Assembly: GCF_021568905.1 (NCBI RefSeq)
Contig: NZ_JAKGSB010000003.1
Location: 186,001-250,000, forward strand
Direction of reading: 5' to 3'
Source of the DNA: Zavarzinia marina
GTDB taxonomy: Bacteria; Pseudomonadota; Alphaproteobacteria; Zavarziniales; Zavarziniaceae
Length of the DNA: 64,000 nt
Position numbers and translations under genes: made by a program. Positions within the stretch are counted from its first letter, which is position 1, and each line of letters starts with the position of its first letter. Below are positions 29,320 to 37,945 of the stretch, in pieces. The notes beneath the pieces are model-generated. The model did no database searches and was not told the DNA's origin. It saw nothing but the letters and a program-made list of their open reading frames with translations.

Positions 29320-30751
29320 GCACCCACGTGTCTTTCGACCCGCCTCCCTGGCTGGAGTTGACGACGAGCGAGCCGCGACGCATCGCGACCCGGGTGAGAC
29401 CGCCGGGCAGGACCCAGGTGGATTTGCCGGTGATGGCGAAGGGGCGGAGATCGACGTGGCGGGGTTCGACCTCGCCCTCGACCAGGGTCGGGCAGACCGA
29501 GAGCTGGATCGTCGGCTGGCTGATGTAGTTCGCCGGATCCTTCAGGAGATTGGCGCGGCAGGCCTCCAACTCCTCCTGACTCGCCTTCGGGCCGACCGTG
29601 ATGCCATAGCCGCCGGATTCGGCCACCGGCTTGACGACGAGCTTGTCGAGATTATCGAGCGTATAGGCCAGCGCGTCGGGTTCGCGGCAGATGAAGGTCT
29701 CGACATTGTCGAGGATCGGATCCTGCTGCAGATAGTATTTGATCAGGCGCGGCATATAGGCATAGACCGCCTTGTCGTCGGCGACGCCGGTGCCGACCGA
29801 ATTGGCCAGCGCCACATTGCCGGCCCGGAGCGCCCGCATCAGGCCCGGCACGCCCAGGGTCGATTCGGGGCGGAACACCTCGGGATCGAGAAAATCGTCG
29901 TTCAGGCGCCGGTAGATCGTGTGCACCGGCTCCAGCCCGCCGGTGGTCTTCATGTAGACGCGGTCGTTCTCGACGACGAGGTCGCGGCCCTCGACCAGGG
30001 GCACGCCCATCTCGCGGGCGAGGAAGATGTGCTCGAAATAGGCGGAATTGTAGGTGCCCGGCGAGAGCAGCACGACCTGCGGGTCGGTGATCTCCTCCGG
30101 CGCGATCTCGACCATGGCCTCCTGCAGCTTGGGGCCATAGTTGTCGACCGGGCGGATCGAGATGTCGGTGGTCATGTCCGGGAAGGCCCGCAACATCATG
30201 TTGCGGTTCTCGAGCACGTAGGACACGCCCGACGGGGTCCTGGCATTGTCCTCGAGCACCATGAAGCGGCCGTTGTCGTCCCTGACGAGGTCGATGCCGC
30301 AGATGCTGGCATAGGCGTTGTGGGGCACCTTCACGCCGATCATGGCGGGCTGGAAGTTGCTGTTCTGCAGCACCAGTTCCGGCGGGATCAGGCCGTCCTT
30401 CAGGACGTGCTGGGGCCCGTAGATATCGGCCAGGAACAGGTTTATGGCGGTAACCCGCTGAATTACCCCGGCCTCCAGCCAGGCCCAGTCCTCCTTGCTG
30501 ATCACCCGGGGGATCACGTCGAACGGCAGGATGCGGTCGATCGCGTCCTTTTCCGAATAGACGGTGAAGGTGATGCCGAGGTTGTAGAGTTCGCGTTCAG
30601 CATCCTCGGCGCGGCGCTGGAGGGCATCCAGATCCAGTTCGGCGAGGCGCTCGCGGATGGCTGCCGTGTGTTCTGCGGGCGGGGTTCCCGAACTCCCCAT
30701 GATCTCGCAAAAGAAAGGTCCGTGATCGTATCGGGAGAGAATGCCGCTCAT
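29312..30751 (-). CDS. Circularly permuted type 2 ATP-grasp protein
   Basis: Members of this family (DUF404/DUF407) are predicted to form amide bonds by an acyl-phosphate route, probably building a peptide or peptide tag. The 479-residue product keeps the expected active-site elements: EDN at 167-169 in VLEDNARTPSGVSY, LKD-containing GPQHVLKDGLIPP, Lys374 in LVVKPVAESGGYG with its Gly-rich loop, and HVDLRPF near residue 432. AGAGGA precedes the ATG. It overlaps the alpha-E gene and stands downstream of a transglutaminase gene. The substrate is unknown. Confidence 0.9.
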   Translation of the reverse strand: MSGILSRYDHGPFFCEIMGSSGTPPAEHTAAIRERLAELDLDALQRRAEDAERELYNLGITFTVYSEKDAIDRILPFDVIPRVISKEDWAWLEAGVIQRVTAINLFLADIYGPQHVLKDGLIPPELVLQNSNFQPAMIGVKVPHNAYASICGIDLVRDDNGRFMVLEDNARTPSGVSYVLENRNMMLRAFPDMTTDISIRPVDNYGPKLQEAMVEIAPEEITDPQVVLLSPGTYNSAYFEHIFLAREMGVPLVEGRDLVVENDRVYMKTTGGLEPVHTIYRRLNDDFLDPEVFRPESTLGVPGLMRALRAGNVALANSVGTGVADDKAVYAYMPRLIKYYLQQDPILDNVETFICREPDALAYTLDNLDKLVVKPVAESGGYGITVGPKASQEELEACRANLLKDPANYISQPTIQLSVCPTLVEGEVEPRHVDLRPFAITGKSTWVLPGGLTRVAMRRGSLVVNSSQGGGSKDTWVLG

Positions 30752-30829
30752 CCAAGTCCTCTCTTCATCCCGATGTCGAGCCTAGCAAACTCGATCGATG
30801 CACCGCATCAAAAATCGGCAGATCCGGCG

Positions 30830-31726
30830 CTAGACCTTCGGTGCTGCCTCATTCTTGACCGGCACCACGTCGACCCCGACCTGAAGCCGGTGCGGGCCGC
30901 CGCCGACGATGATGCCGCGCAAGGGCGCGACATCGTCGTAGTCGCGGCCGTGGGCGACGGTGATGTGGTCGAGGGAGGGGATGCAGTCGTTGGTCGGGTC
31001 GAATTCCAGCCAGCGGTCGCCGCCGATCCAGACCGCAACCCAGGCGTGGGACTGGTCGGCGCCGACGAGGCGCGGCCGGCCCGGCGGCGGCGTCGTCCGC
31101 AGGTAACCGCTGACATAGCGGGCCGGCAGCCCGACCGAGCGCAGGCAGGCGATCATCAGATGGGCGAAATCCTGACACACGCCGCGTTTCACCTCCAGGA
31201 CCTCGCTCGGCGGCGTGGTCACCGTGGTCGCCTGCGGGTCGAAGGCGAATTCCTCGTGAATGCGGCTGGTCAGGGCGCGGACGGCGGCCACGATCGGACG
31301 CCCCGGCGTGAAATCGGGCGCCGCATAGTCGGCGAATTCGGCCGCCGCCTCGACCAGGGTCGAATCCTGGCGGAAGGTATGGATGGACAAAGTGTCGGGC
31401 GCCGCCTCGTCGAGACGGGCGCGGAGCAGGTCCCAGGCCGGGCAATCCTCGTCGGCGGGCGGTTTCGCCGCCTTGATCTCGATCTCGATCACGGATTCGA
31501 CGATCAGGCGCTGATGCGGCTCCTCCATGGCGAACTGGACGATGGGATTGCCGAAGCCGTCCGTCCGTTCGTTCCAGGTCGAAGGTTCCGGCACCACCCG
31601 CAACTCGTGCTTCAGCAATCTCTGGCGCGCGCTGTCGCGCGGCTTCAGATGCGCCAGATGGTGGGACAGGGTGACCGGATCGCCATAGTCGTAGACCGTG
31701 TTGTGGCGGGCCTGATAGCGGATCAT
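30830..31726 (-). CDS. Transglutaminase-like protein
   Basis: This 298-residue protein has a transglutaminase-like cysteine protease fold. The catalytic triad is visible: Cys184 in KRGVCQDFAHLM, His227 in DQSHAWVAVW and Asp243 in LEFDPTNDC. The N-terminal beta domain starts MIRYQARHNTVYDY, typical of bacterial family members found with ATP-grasp/alpha-E genes. Such enzymes are thought to hydrolyse or transfer peptide bonds, here perhaps processing the ATP-grasp product. There is no signal peptide, so it should be cytoplasmic. Its start overlaps the stop of the fused ATP-grasp-alpha-E gene (ATGA), showing tight coupling. Confidence 0.93.
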   Translation of the reverse strand: MIRYQARHNTVYDYGDPVTLSHHLAHLKPRDSARQRLLKHELRVVPEPSTWNERTDGFGNPIVQFAMEEPHQRLIVESVIEIEIKAAKPPADEDCPAWDLLRARLDEAAPDTLSIHTFRQDSTLVEAAAEFADYAAPDFTPGRPIVAAVRALTSRIHEEFAFDPQATTVTTPPSEVLEVKRGVCQDFAHLMIACLRSVGLPARYVSGYLRTTPPPGRPRLVGADQSHAWVAVWIGGDRWLEFDPTNDCIPSLDHITVAHGRDYDDVAPLRGIIVGGGPHRLQVGVDVVPVKNEAAPKV

Positions 31727-34344
31727 GGCGTGCTCACCGTGCGGATCGGGCCGCCCGGCCGGACCGCCAGGGCATGGCTGAAATAGGTCTGGGAAATGAT
31801 GTCGGACAGTTCGGGCAGGGTGACGCTGACCGCTTCGAGAAGGGCTTCGAGCTCGCTGTTGCGGCCGTCGGCGCCGGCCCCGGCCAGGCGCTGGATCTCC
31901 GCCGCGCGCAATTCGGCGAGCGCGGTCTGGGCCAGCAGGCGGGCGGCGCCCGAGCCGAAGGCGCCGCGTTCGCGCGGCAGATTCTCGACGTGGTCGGCCA
32001 GCGCCCACATCTGGCGCGCCAGCGAGCGCGGATTGGCCTCGTCCAGCAGCAGGAGGTCGAGCACCGGGGCGAATTGCGCGCCGGTGAAATAGCGCGCGCG
32101 ATAGGTCATGAAGCTGTCGGCCACCTCGAGCGCGAGGTCGAGGGCGCGATTCTCCCCGTCCTCGCCGCCGATGATGAGGTCGCGGGTCAGCGAGATGGCG
32201 CAGACCGCCCTCTCGATGCGCCGGCCGAGATCCATGAAGCGCCAGGCCTGGCCCCGGGTCATGTTCTCCATGCCGAGGCCGGACAGCGCCGCCATGGAGG
32301 CGACGATCGAATCGAAGCAGTCGAGCAGGCCGACGTAATCGCCCGGCGTCGCCTTGCCCACTTCCTCGATCTGGCCGTGCAGATGCAGGAGGACGCGGGT
32401 CATGTCGACCGACAGGCGGTCGCGCACCATGCCGGTGTTCATGTTCAGGCGCCGGACCGCCGAGGCGAAGCCGCCGGCGCGGAATTCGTCGATCAGCATG
32501 GGCAGGAGCTCGGCGTCGAAAGCCTCCCGGTCCGTGGTCGCCAGTTCCGCCAGTTCGGGCGTGATTTCGCCGATCGAGGCAAGGAAGGCGACGCCCGGCC
32601 CGATCTCGACATTGCCCTGGGGGCCGCCGCCGTCGGTCAGGCGCTGGATGACGGCACGAAGGGCGCGGACGCCGAATTCGGCACGCTCGGCATAGCGCCC
32701 GACCCAATAGAGATCGTCGGCCACGCGGCTCGGCAGATTGTTGCCCTGGCGCCGGACCTCGACCGCGGTATCGGGCGGGCGCAGCAGGCTGAATTGTTCG
32801 ACCGGGCCCGACGACAGCACCCAGGCATCCTTCGAAAGCCCGCTCTGCTGCAGGTGCAGGATGGGGCGGTCGGTGGTCGGCGCGATCCGCACCAGGCCGC
32901 CGGGCATGACCGAAAAGCCCTTCTCCGTCGCGGTCAGGAAGGCGCGCAGCACCACGGGGCGCGGGCGCACCCCTTCCGGCGTGAAGCAGGGCGCGGTCGA
33001 CAGCCGGACCGGCGCCTGGCCGACGGCGTCATAGGGCCGGTAGTCCAGGTGCCGGCCCCAGGCCTCGCCGTCCCCGGGCGCGGGCACGCCGATGCGCGGA
33101 AAGGCCGGGCGCAGCGCGTAATTGCCGCCGGTCGCGGTCAGCCGCGCGCGGCCCTGGGCCTCGCCCGCCCAGACCGTGTCCAGATTGGGCAGCGCCAGTT
33201 CCTCGCCCAGCAGATGCCGCGACAGGGCGGGCAGATAGGGGATGATGGCCGGCGTCTCGGCGAGGCCCGAACCCAGCGCATTGGCGACCACGACATGGCC
33301 GGCCAGCACCGCCTGCACCAAGCCGGCGACGCCGAAGGGCGAATCGCCGCGCAGTTCCAGGGGGTCGCAGAAATCGTCGTCGACCCGGCGCAGGATGACG
33401 TCGACCGGCTCCAGCCCGCCCAGCGTCTTCAGGAAGACGCGGTCGCCGCGCACCGTCAGGTCGTTGCCCTCGACCAGCGTATAGCCGAGATAGCGCGCCA
33501 GATAGGCGTGTTCGAAATAGGTCTCGTTGTAGGGGCCGGGCGTCAGAAGGACGATGCGGGGATAGCGCGTCCAGGGCGCCAGCGCGCGCAGCGTCTGGCG
33601 CAGGCGGTCGAACCAGGCGGCGAGGCGCTTCACCTTGATGGCGCGGTAGGCCTCCGCCAGGGAGCGCGAGGTGATGATGCGGTTCTCGAGGGCGTAGCCG
33701 GGGCCGGCCGGGGTCCGCGTCCGGTCGCCGACGACCAGCCAGCGCCCATCCGGCCCGCGCACCAGATCGACGGCATAGACATGCAGCCAGATGTCGCCCG
33801 GGGCGCGAAAACCCCGCAGGGCCCGCAGATAGTCGGGATTGCCCTCGACCACGCCGGGATGCAGCACGCCGTCCTTCAGGCTGCGCTGCTCGCCGTAGAG
33901 ATCGGCCAGCAGGCTGTTCATCAGGCGCGCGCGCTGGATCAGGCCGGCCTCGACCTCCGCCCATTCGGCTTCGGAAATGACGAGCGGCACGAGATCCAGC
34001 TCGATCGCGCGGGCGGCGTTGCGGGGATCGCCATAGACATTGTAGGTGACGCCATTGTCGTGCAGGAGCTGGCGCGCGCGTTCCGTCCGCTCGCCGAATT
34101 CGCCCGGACCGAAAGCCGAGAGATTCTCGAACAGCTCGCGCCAGTGCGGGCGCAGATGGGCATCGGCGTCGACGCATTCGTCGAAGACGCCGGGCTGGGG
34201 CAGATAGCGGCCCACGGCCTGCGGTTCGCCGGCGGCGGCACCGCCGGGCAGGGGCAGGGGGATTTGCGCCCCGTCCTCGGGGCCTTGGGGTTCGATCGCC
34301 AGACTCACGCGGGCCATCGTATCAGGCAGGTCGGGCGCCGCCAT
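31723..34344 (-). CDS. ATP-grasp-alpha-E fusion protein
   Basis: The 873-residue protein fuses a circularly permuted ATP-grasp module (about residues 50-520) to an alpha-E module (about 535-870, starting RVADDLYWVGRYAERAEFG). Both halves are paralogues of the stand-alone proteins downstream. The ATP-grasp half looks degenerate: where the stand-alone copy has LEDN this has VGDR, and where it has KPVAESGGYG this has RPAFPRIGVP. The alpha-E half looks intact. The ATG at 34344 was chosen over 34359 because the latter is too close to its AGGA. It is the second gene of the operon, and it may serve as a scaffold or regulator (inference). Confidence 0.9.
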   Translation of the reverse strand: MAAPDLPDTMARVSLAIEPQGPEDGAQIPLPLPGGAAAGEPQAVGRYLPQPGVFDECVDADAHLRPHWRELFENLSAFGPGEFGERTERARQLLHDNGVTYNVYGDPRNAARAIELDLVPLVISEAEWAEVEAGLIQRARLMNSLLADLYGEQRSLKDGVLHPGVVEGNPDYLRALRGFRAPGDIWLHVYAVDLVRGPDGRWLVVGDRTRTPAGPGYALENRIITSRSLAEAYRAIKVKRLAAWFDRLRQTLRALAPWTRYPRIVLLTPGPYNETYFEHAYLARYLGYTLVEGNDLTVRGDRVFLKTLGGLEPVDVILRRVDDDFCDPLELRGDSPFGVAGLVQAVLAGHVVVANALGSGLAETPAIIPYLPALSRHLLGEELALPNLDTVWAGEAQGRARLTATGGNYALRPAFPRIGVPAPGDGEAWGRHLDYRPYDAVGQAPVRLSTAPCFTPEGVRPRPVVLRAFLTATEKGFSVMPGGLVRIAPTTDRPILHLQQSGLSKDAWVLSSGPVEQFSLLRPPDTAVEVRRQGNNLPSRVADDLYWVGRYAERAEFGVRALRAVIQRLTDGGGPQGNVEIGPGVAFLASIGEITPELAELATTDREAFDAELLPMLIDEFRAGGFASAVRRLNMNTGMVRDRLSVDMTRVLLHLHGQIEEVGKATPGDYVGLLDCFDSIVASMAALSGLGMENMTRGQAWRFMDLGRRIERAVCAISLTRDLIIGGEDGENRALDLALEVADSFMTYRARYFTGAQFAPVLDLLLLDEANPRSLARQMWALADHVENLPRERGAFGSGAARLLAQTALAELRAAEIQRLAGAGADGRNSELEALLEAVSVTLPELSDIISQTYFSHALAVRPGGPIRTVSTP

Positions 34345-34456
34345 GAAAATCCCGATCATTCCTAGAGCGAATTGTTGCAGTCAATTCGCCGATCACGATG
34401 CAGTCAATTTCGCGAGTCCTCCCCGAAAGCGTCGGCTTCCGGGGAAGAGGTGCCGC

Positions 34457-37400
34457 CTATTGCCGGCGCAGGTCCAGCGTCAGCGGGAATTCCTTCGAGA
34501 TTTCGACCGGCCCCAGGGTCATCGGACCCGGGGTGTGGCCGAAGCTGAAGAAGCGCGACAGGCGCCGGCCTTCCGCCTCATAGGCGTTGACCGGTGCCGT
34601 TACATAGTTGCGCCCGCCGGGATGCGAGACGTGATAGGTGCAGCCGCCGATCGCGCGGTTCGACCATTCGTCGACGATGTCGAACACCAGCGGTCCATGG
34701 GGCGGAATCGTCGGATGCAGGGCGGAGGCCGGCTGCCACGCGCGGAAGCGCACGGCGGCGACATATTCGCCCTCCCGCCCGGTCGAGGTCAGGGGCACGC
34801 GCATGCCGTTGACGGCAACCGCGTGGCGGCCGTCGGTCATGCCGTTCACCTTCACCTGGATGCGTTCGACCGAACTGTCGACGAAACGCACCGTGCCGCC
34901 GGCGAAGCCTTCCTCGCCCAGCACGTGCCAGGGCTCCAGCGCCTGACGCAGCTCGAGGGTCAGGCCGCGCTGATGGATGGTGCCGTAGTGCGGGAAGCGG
35001 AACTCGAAATGGGGATCCAGCCATTCGCGCTCGAAGGTGAAGCCCCATTGCTGGAGATCCGCCACCACGTCGTCCAGGTCTTCCGCGACGAAATGGGGCA
35101 GCAGGAAGCGGTCGTGCAGTTCCGTGCCCCAGCGCACCAGGCGCGCCGGATAGGGATGGTCCCAGAAATGCGCGATCAGGGCCCGCAGGATCAATTGCTG
35201 CACGCAGGACATGCGGGCGTGCGGCGGCATTTCGAAGGCGCGCAGTTCGAGAAGGCCGAGCCGGCCGGACGAGGAATCGGGCGAGAACAGCTTGTCGATG
35301 CAGAACTCGGAGCGATGGGTGTTGCCGGTCACATCCGCCAGCAGGTGGCGGAACAGGCGATCGACCAGCCAGGACGGCACGTCCGTATGGTCGGGCACCT
35401 GACGGAAGGCGATCTCGAGCTCGTAGAGCGAATCATGGCGCGCCTCGTCGATGCGCGGCGCCTGACTGGTCGGGCCGAGGAACATGCCCGAGAACAGATA
35501 GGAGAGGCTCGGGTGGTTCTGCCAGTAGCACAGCAGGCTGCGCAGCAGGTGCGGCCGGCGCAGGAACGGGCTGTCCTCCGGCCGGGCGCCGCCGACCACG
35601 ATGTGGTTGCCGCCGCCGGTGCCGACATGGCGCCCGTCGATCATGAATTTCTCGGAGGCGAGGCGGGTCTCGCGCGCGTCGTCGTAGAGGGTGGTGGTGA
35701 TGTCCACCAGCTCGCGCCACGACCGCGACGGGTGGATGTTCACCTCGATCACGCCCGGATCCGGCGTCACCATGATGTTCTTCAGGCGCCAGTCCTTGGG
35801 CGGGCCGTAACCTTCCAGGATCACCGGCATGTCGAGGGCGATCGCCGTCTCCTCGATCTTCTCGATCAGGTCGACCCAGGCTTCGAGATAGGATTGCGGC
35901 GGCATGAAGATATAGAGCCGCCCGTTCCGGATCTCGACCGAGAGCGCGGTGCGGATGACGCCGGGCATGGAGACGCCGACGAAATTGCCCTGGGGCGCGA
36001 AGGGTTGCATCGGGTCCGGCGGCGGCAGCGGCCGCACCGGCAGGCGCCCGGGCACCTGGGCGACGGGGCCGGAGGCGGTGGTCGGCAGGGGCGGGCGCGG
36101 GGCGAAGGGATCTTCCTCGAAGTGGTAGGGATAATCCTCCTTCTTCACCCAGGGCAGGCTCTGCAGCGGCAGGCGATAGCCGACCGGCGAATCGCCCGGG
36201 GTCAGGAAGACGCGCTTCGAACGGAACTTCCAGGGTTTCGCCTGCCACAGCGGGCCGTCGACGGTCATCCAGCATTCGAGCGGCAGGACGAAGCCGGTGG
36301 GCGTGTCGAGGCCCTGGTCGAAGACGCGGCTCATGCGCTCGCGCTCCTCCTTGTCCTCGATGTGGTTCTCCAGGGGATCGACGTTGACCGGCAGGCGCCG
36401 CTCGCGCCACATCCAGTACCAGGGGTCCTCGAAGGCGGCGATCGTATTCTCGGGCGAGACCTTCAGCTTGTCGGCGAGGGTCATGAGAAAGGTTTCGCCC
36501 TGTTCCAGGGTGAAGCCGTAGTTCACGTTCTCGTCGCCCAGATATTTCGGGTTCTGCCATAGCGGCTCGCCGTCGGCGCGCCAGAAGCAGCCGAGCGCCC
36601 AGCGCGGCAGGCTTTCGCCCGGATACCACTTGCCCTGGCCATAATGCAGCACGCCGCCCGGGGCGTAGCGATTCTTGAGCTTGTGGACGAGGGTATTGGC
36701 GAGGCCGCGCTTGGTCGGGCCGAGTGCCTCGGTATTCCACTCGCCACCGTCGAAATCGTCGATCGAGACGAAGGTCGGCTCGCCGCCCATGGTCAGGCGC
36801 ACGTCGCCCGCCACCAGCTTCTCCTCGACCGCGTCGCCGGAGGCGACGATCCGCTCCCATTGCTCCTCGGTATAGGGCTTGGTGACGCGGGCCGCCTCGA
36901 CGATGCGGGTGATCGACATGGAGAAGTCGAATTCGACTCCGGCCTCGTCGACGGCGCCGGTGATGGGCGCGGCGCTGCCCGGCTCGGGCGAGCAGGCGAG
37001 CGGCAGATGGCCCTCGCCCGCGAAGAGGCCCGAGGTCGGATCGAGGCCGACCCAGCCGGCCCCCGGCAGATAGACTTCGGTCCAGGCGTGGAGATCGGTG
37101 AAGTCGACCTCGGTGCCGGAGGGGCCGTCCAGCGACTTCACGTCGGGCGCGAGCTGGATCAGGTAACCCGAGACGAAACGCGCGGCCAGCTTCAGGTGGC
37201 GCAGCAGATGCACCAGCAGCCAGGCCGAATCGCGGCACGAGCCCTTCTGCAGGGTCAGGGTCTCTTCCGGGGTCTGCACGCCCGGTTCCATGCGGATCAC
37301 GTAGGACACATGGCGATGCACGAGGCGGTTCAGATCGACCAGGAAGTCGACCGTACCGCGCTGGCGCCGGTCCACCTTGGCCAGAAGGGCGGTGAGTTCG

Positions 37401-37774
37401 GGGCCCGGCGGCGGCACCTCCAGATAGGGCTTCAACTCGTGCGCCAGATGCGGCTCATAGGCGAAGGGCGCGCGTTCCGCGGCCTTTTCCAGGAAGAAGT
37501 CGAAGGGGTTGATGATCGCCATCTCGGCGACCAGATCGACCTCGACCTCGAATTCCCGGGTCTTTTCGGGAAAGACGACGCGGGCGAGATAGTTCGACTG
37601 CGGATCCTGCTGCCAGTTCAGGAAATGGACGGTCGGGGTGATTCGCAGCGAGTATCCGGTTACCGGGGTCCGGCAATGCGGCGCGGGGCGCAGCCGGATG
37701 GTCTGTGGACCGAGGTTGACCAGACGGTCGTATTTGTAGGTCGTCTTGTGATTGAGGGCCACCCTGATGGTCAT
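34457..37774 (-). CDS. Large transglutaminase with DUF2126 domain
   Basis: The 1,105-residue protein begins with a transglutaminase domain: Cys180 in QKGSCRDSAWLLVH, His229 in TDLHAWTEVYLP and Asp245 in VGLDPTSGLF. From about residue 300 it continues as the long DUF2126 region (TMGGEPTFVSIDDFDGGEWN, HVGTGGGNHIVVGG, and DKLFSPDSSSGRLGLLELRA), which is always linked to this system. It is cytoplasmic. The ATG at 37774 has GGAGC upstream and gives MTIRVALNHKTTYKYDR, the common family start. It opens the five-gene operon. DUF2126 has no assigned activity; a role in recognising or binding the peptide product is guesswork. Confidence 0.92.
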   Translation of the reverse strand: MTIRVALNHKTTYKYDRLVNLGPQTIRLRPAPHCRTPVTGYSLRITPTVHFLNWQQDPQSNYLARVVFPEKTREFEVEVDLVAEMAIINPFDFFLEKAAERAPFAYEPHLAHELKPYLEVPPPGPELTALLAKVDRRQRGTVDFLVDLNRLVHRHVSYVIRMEPGVQTPEETLTLQKGSCRDSAWLLVHLLRHLKLAARFVSGYLIQLAPDVKSLDGPSGTEVDFTDLHAWTEVYLPGAGWVGLDPTSGLFAGEGHLPLACSPEPGSAAPITGAVDEAGVEFDFSMSITRIVEAARVTKPYTEEQWERIVASGDAVEEKLVAGDVRLTMGGEPTFVSIDDFDGGEWNTEALGPTKRGLANTLVHKLKNRYAPGGVLHYGQGKWYPGESLPRWALGCFWRADGEPLWQNPKYLGDENVNYGFTLEQGETFLMTLADKLKVSPENTIAAFEDPWYWMWRERRLPVNVDPLENHIEDKEERERMSRVFDQGLDTPTGFVLPLECWMTVDGPLWQAKPWKFRSKRVFLTPGDSPVGYRLPLQSLPWVKKEDYPYHFEEDPFAPRPPLPTTASGPVAQVPGRLPVRPLPPPDPMQPFAPQGNFVGVSMPGVIRTALSVEIRNGRLYIFMPPQSYLEAWVDLIEKIEETAIALDMPVILEGYGPPKDWRLKNIMVTPDPGVIEVNIHPSRSWRELVDITTTLYDDARETRLASEKFMIDGRHVGTGGGNHIVVGGARPEDSPFLRRPHLLRSLLCYWQNHPSLSYLFSGMFLGPTSQAPRIDEARHDSLYELEIAFRQVPDHTDVPSWLVDRLFRHLLADVTGNTHRSEFCIDKLFSPDSSSGRLGLLELRAFEMPPHARMSCVQQLILRALIAHFWDHPYPARLVRWGTELHDRFLLPHFVAEDLDDVVADLQQWGFTFEREWLDPHFEFRFPHYGTIHQRGLTLELRQALEPWHVLGEEGFAGGTVRFVDSSVERIQVKVNGMTDGRHAVAVNGMRVPLTSTGREGEYVAAVRFRAWQPASALHPTIPPHGPLVFDIVDEWSNRAIGGCTYHVSHPGGRNYVTAPVNAYEAEGRRLSRFFSFGHTPGPMTLGPVEISKEFPLTLDLRRQ

Positions 37775-37907
37775 GCTCGCTCCGAAGTCACCGCGCTCGG
37801 GTTCACCGGCTTTAAAAACATGGGCACGCAACGCAGGTCGACCGCCCGCGTCGATTGAACCCGAAGACGGCGCCGCCGTCGAGAGGGTGAACGCATCTTG
37901 TGCAGGC

Positions 37908-37924
37908 TTCGGGCACTGCCCGAA
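37908..37924 (-). terminator. Small hairpin after malic enzyme gene
   Basis: TTCGGGC at 37908-37914 pairs with GCCCGAA at 37918-37924 around a 3-base loop. It sits just past the malic-enzyme stop codon on the minus strand. There is no T-run, so it is a weak candidate for the terminator separating this gene from the DUF2126 operon, which begins about 130 bases further on. Confidence 0.3.
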
Positions 37925-37945
37925 ACTTGATCACCCGGGGCGGGG

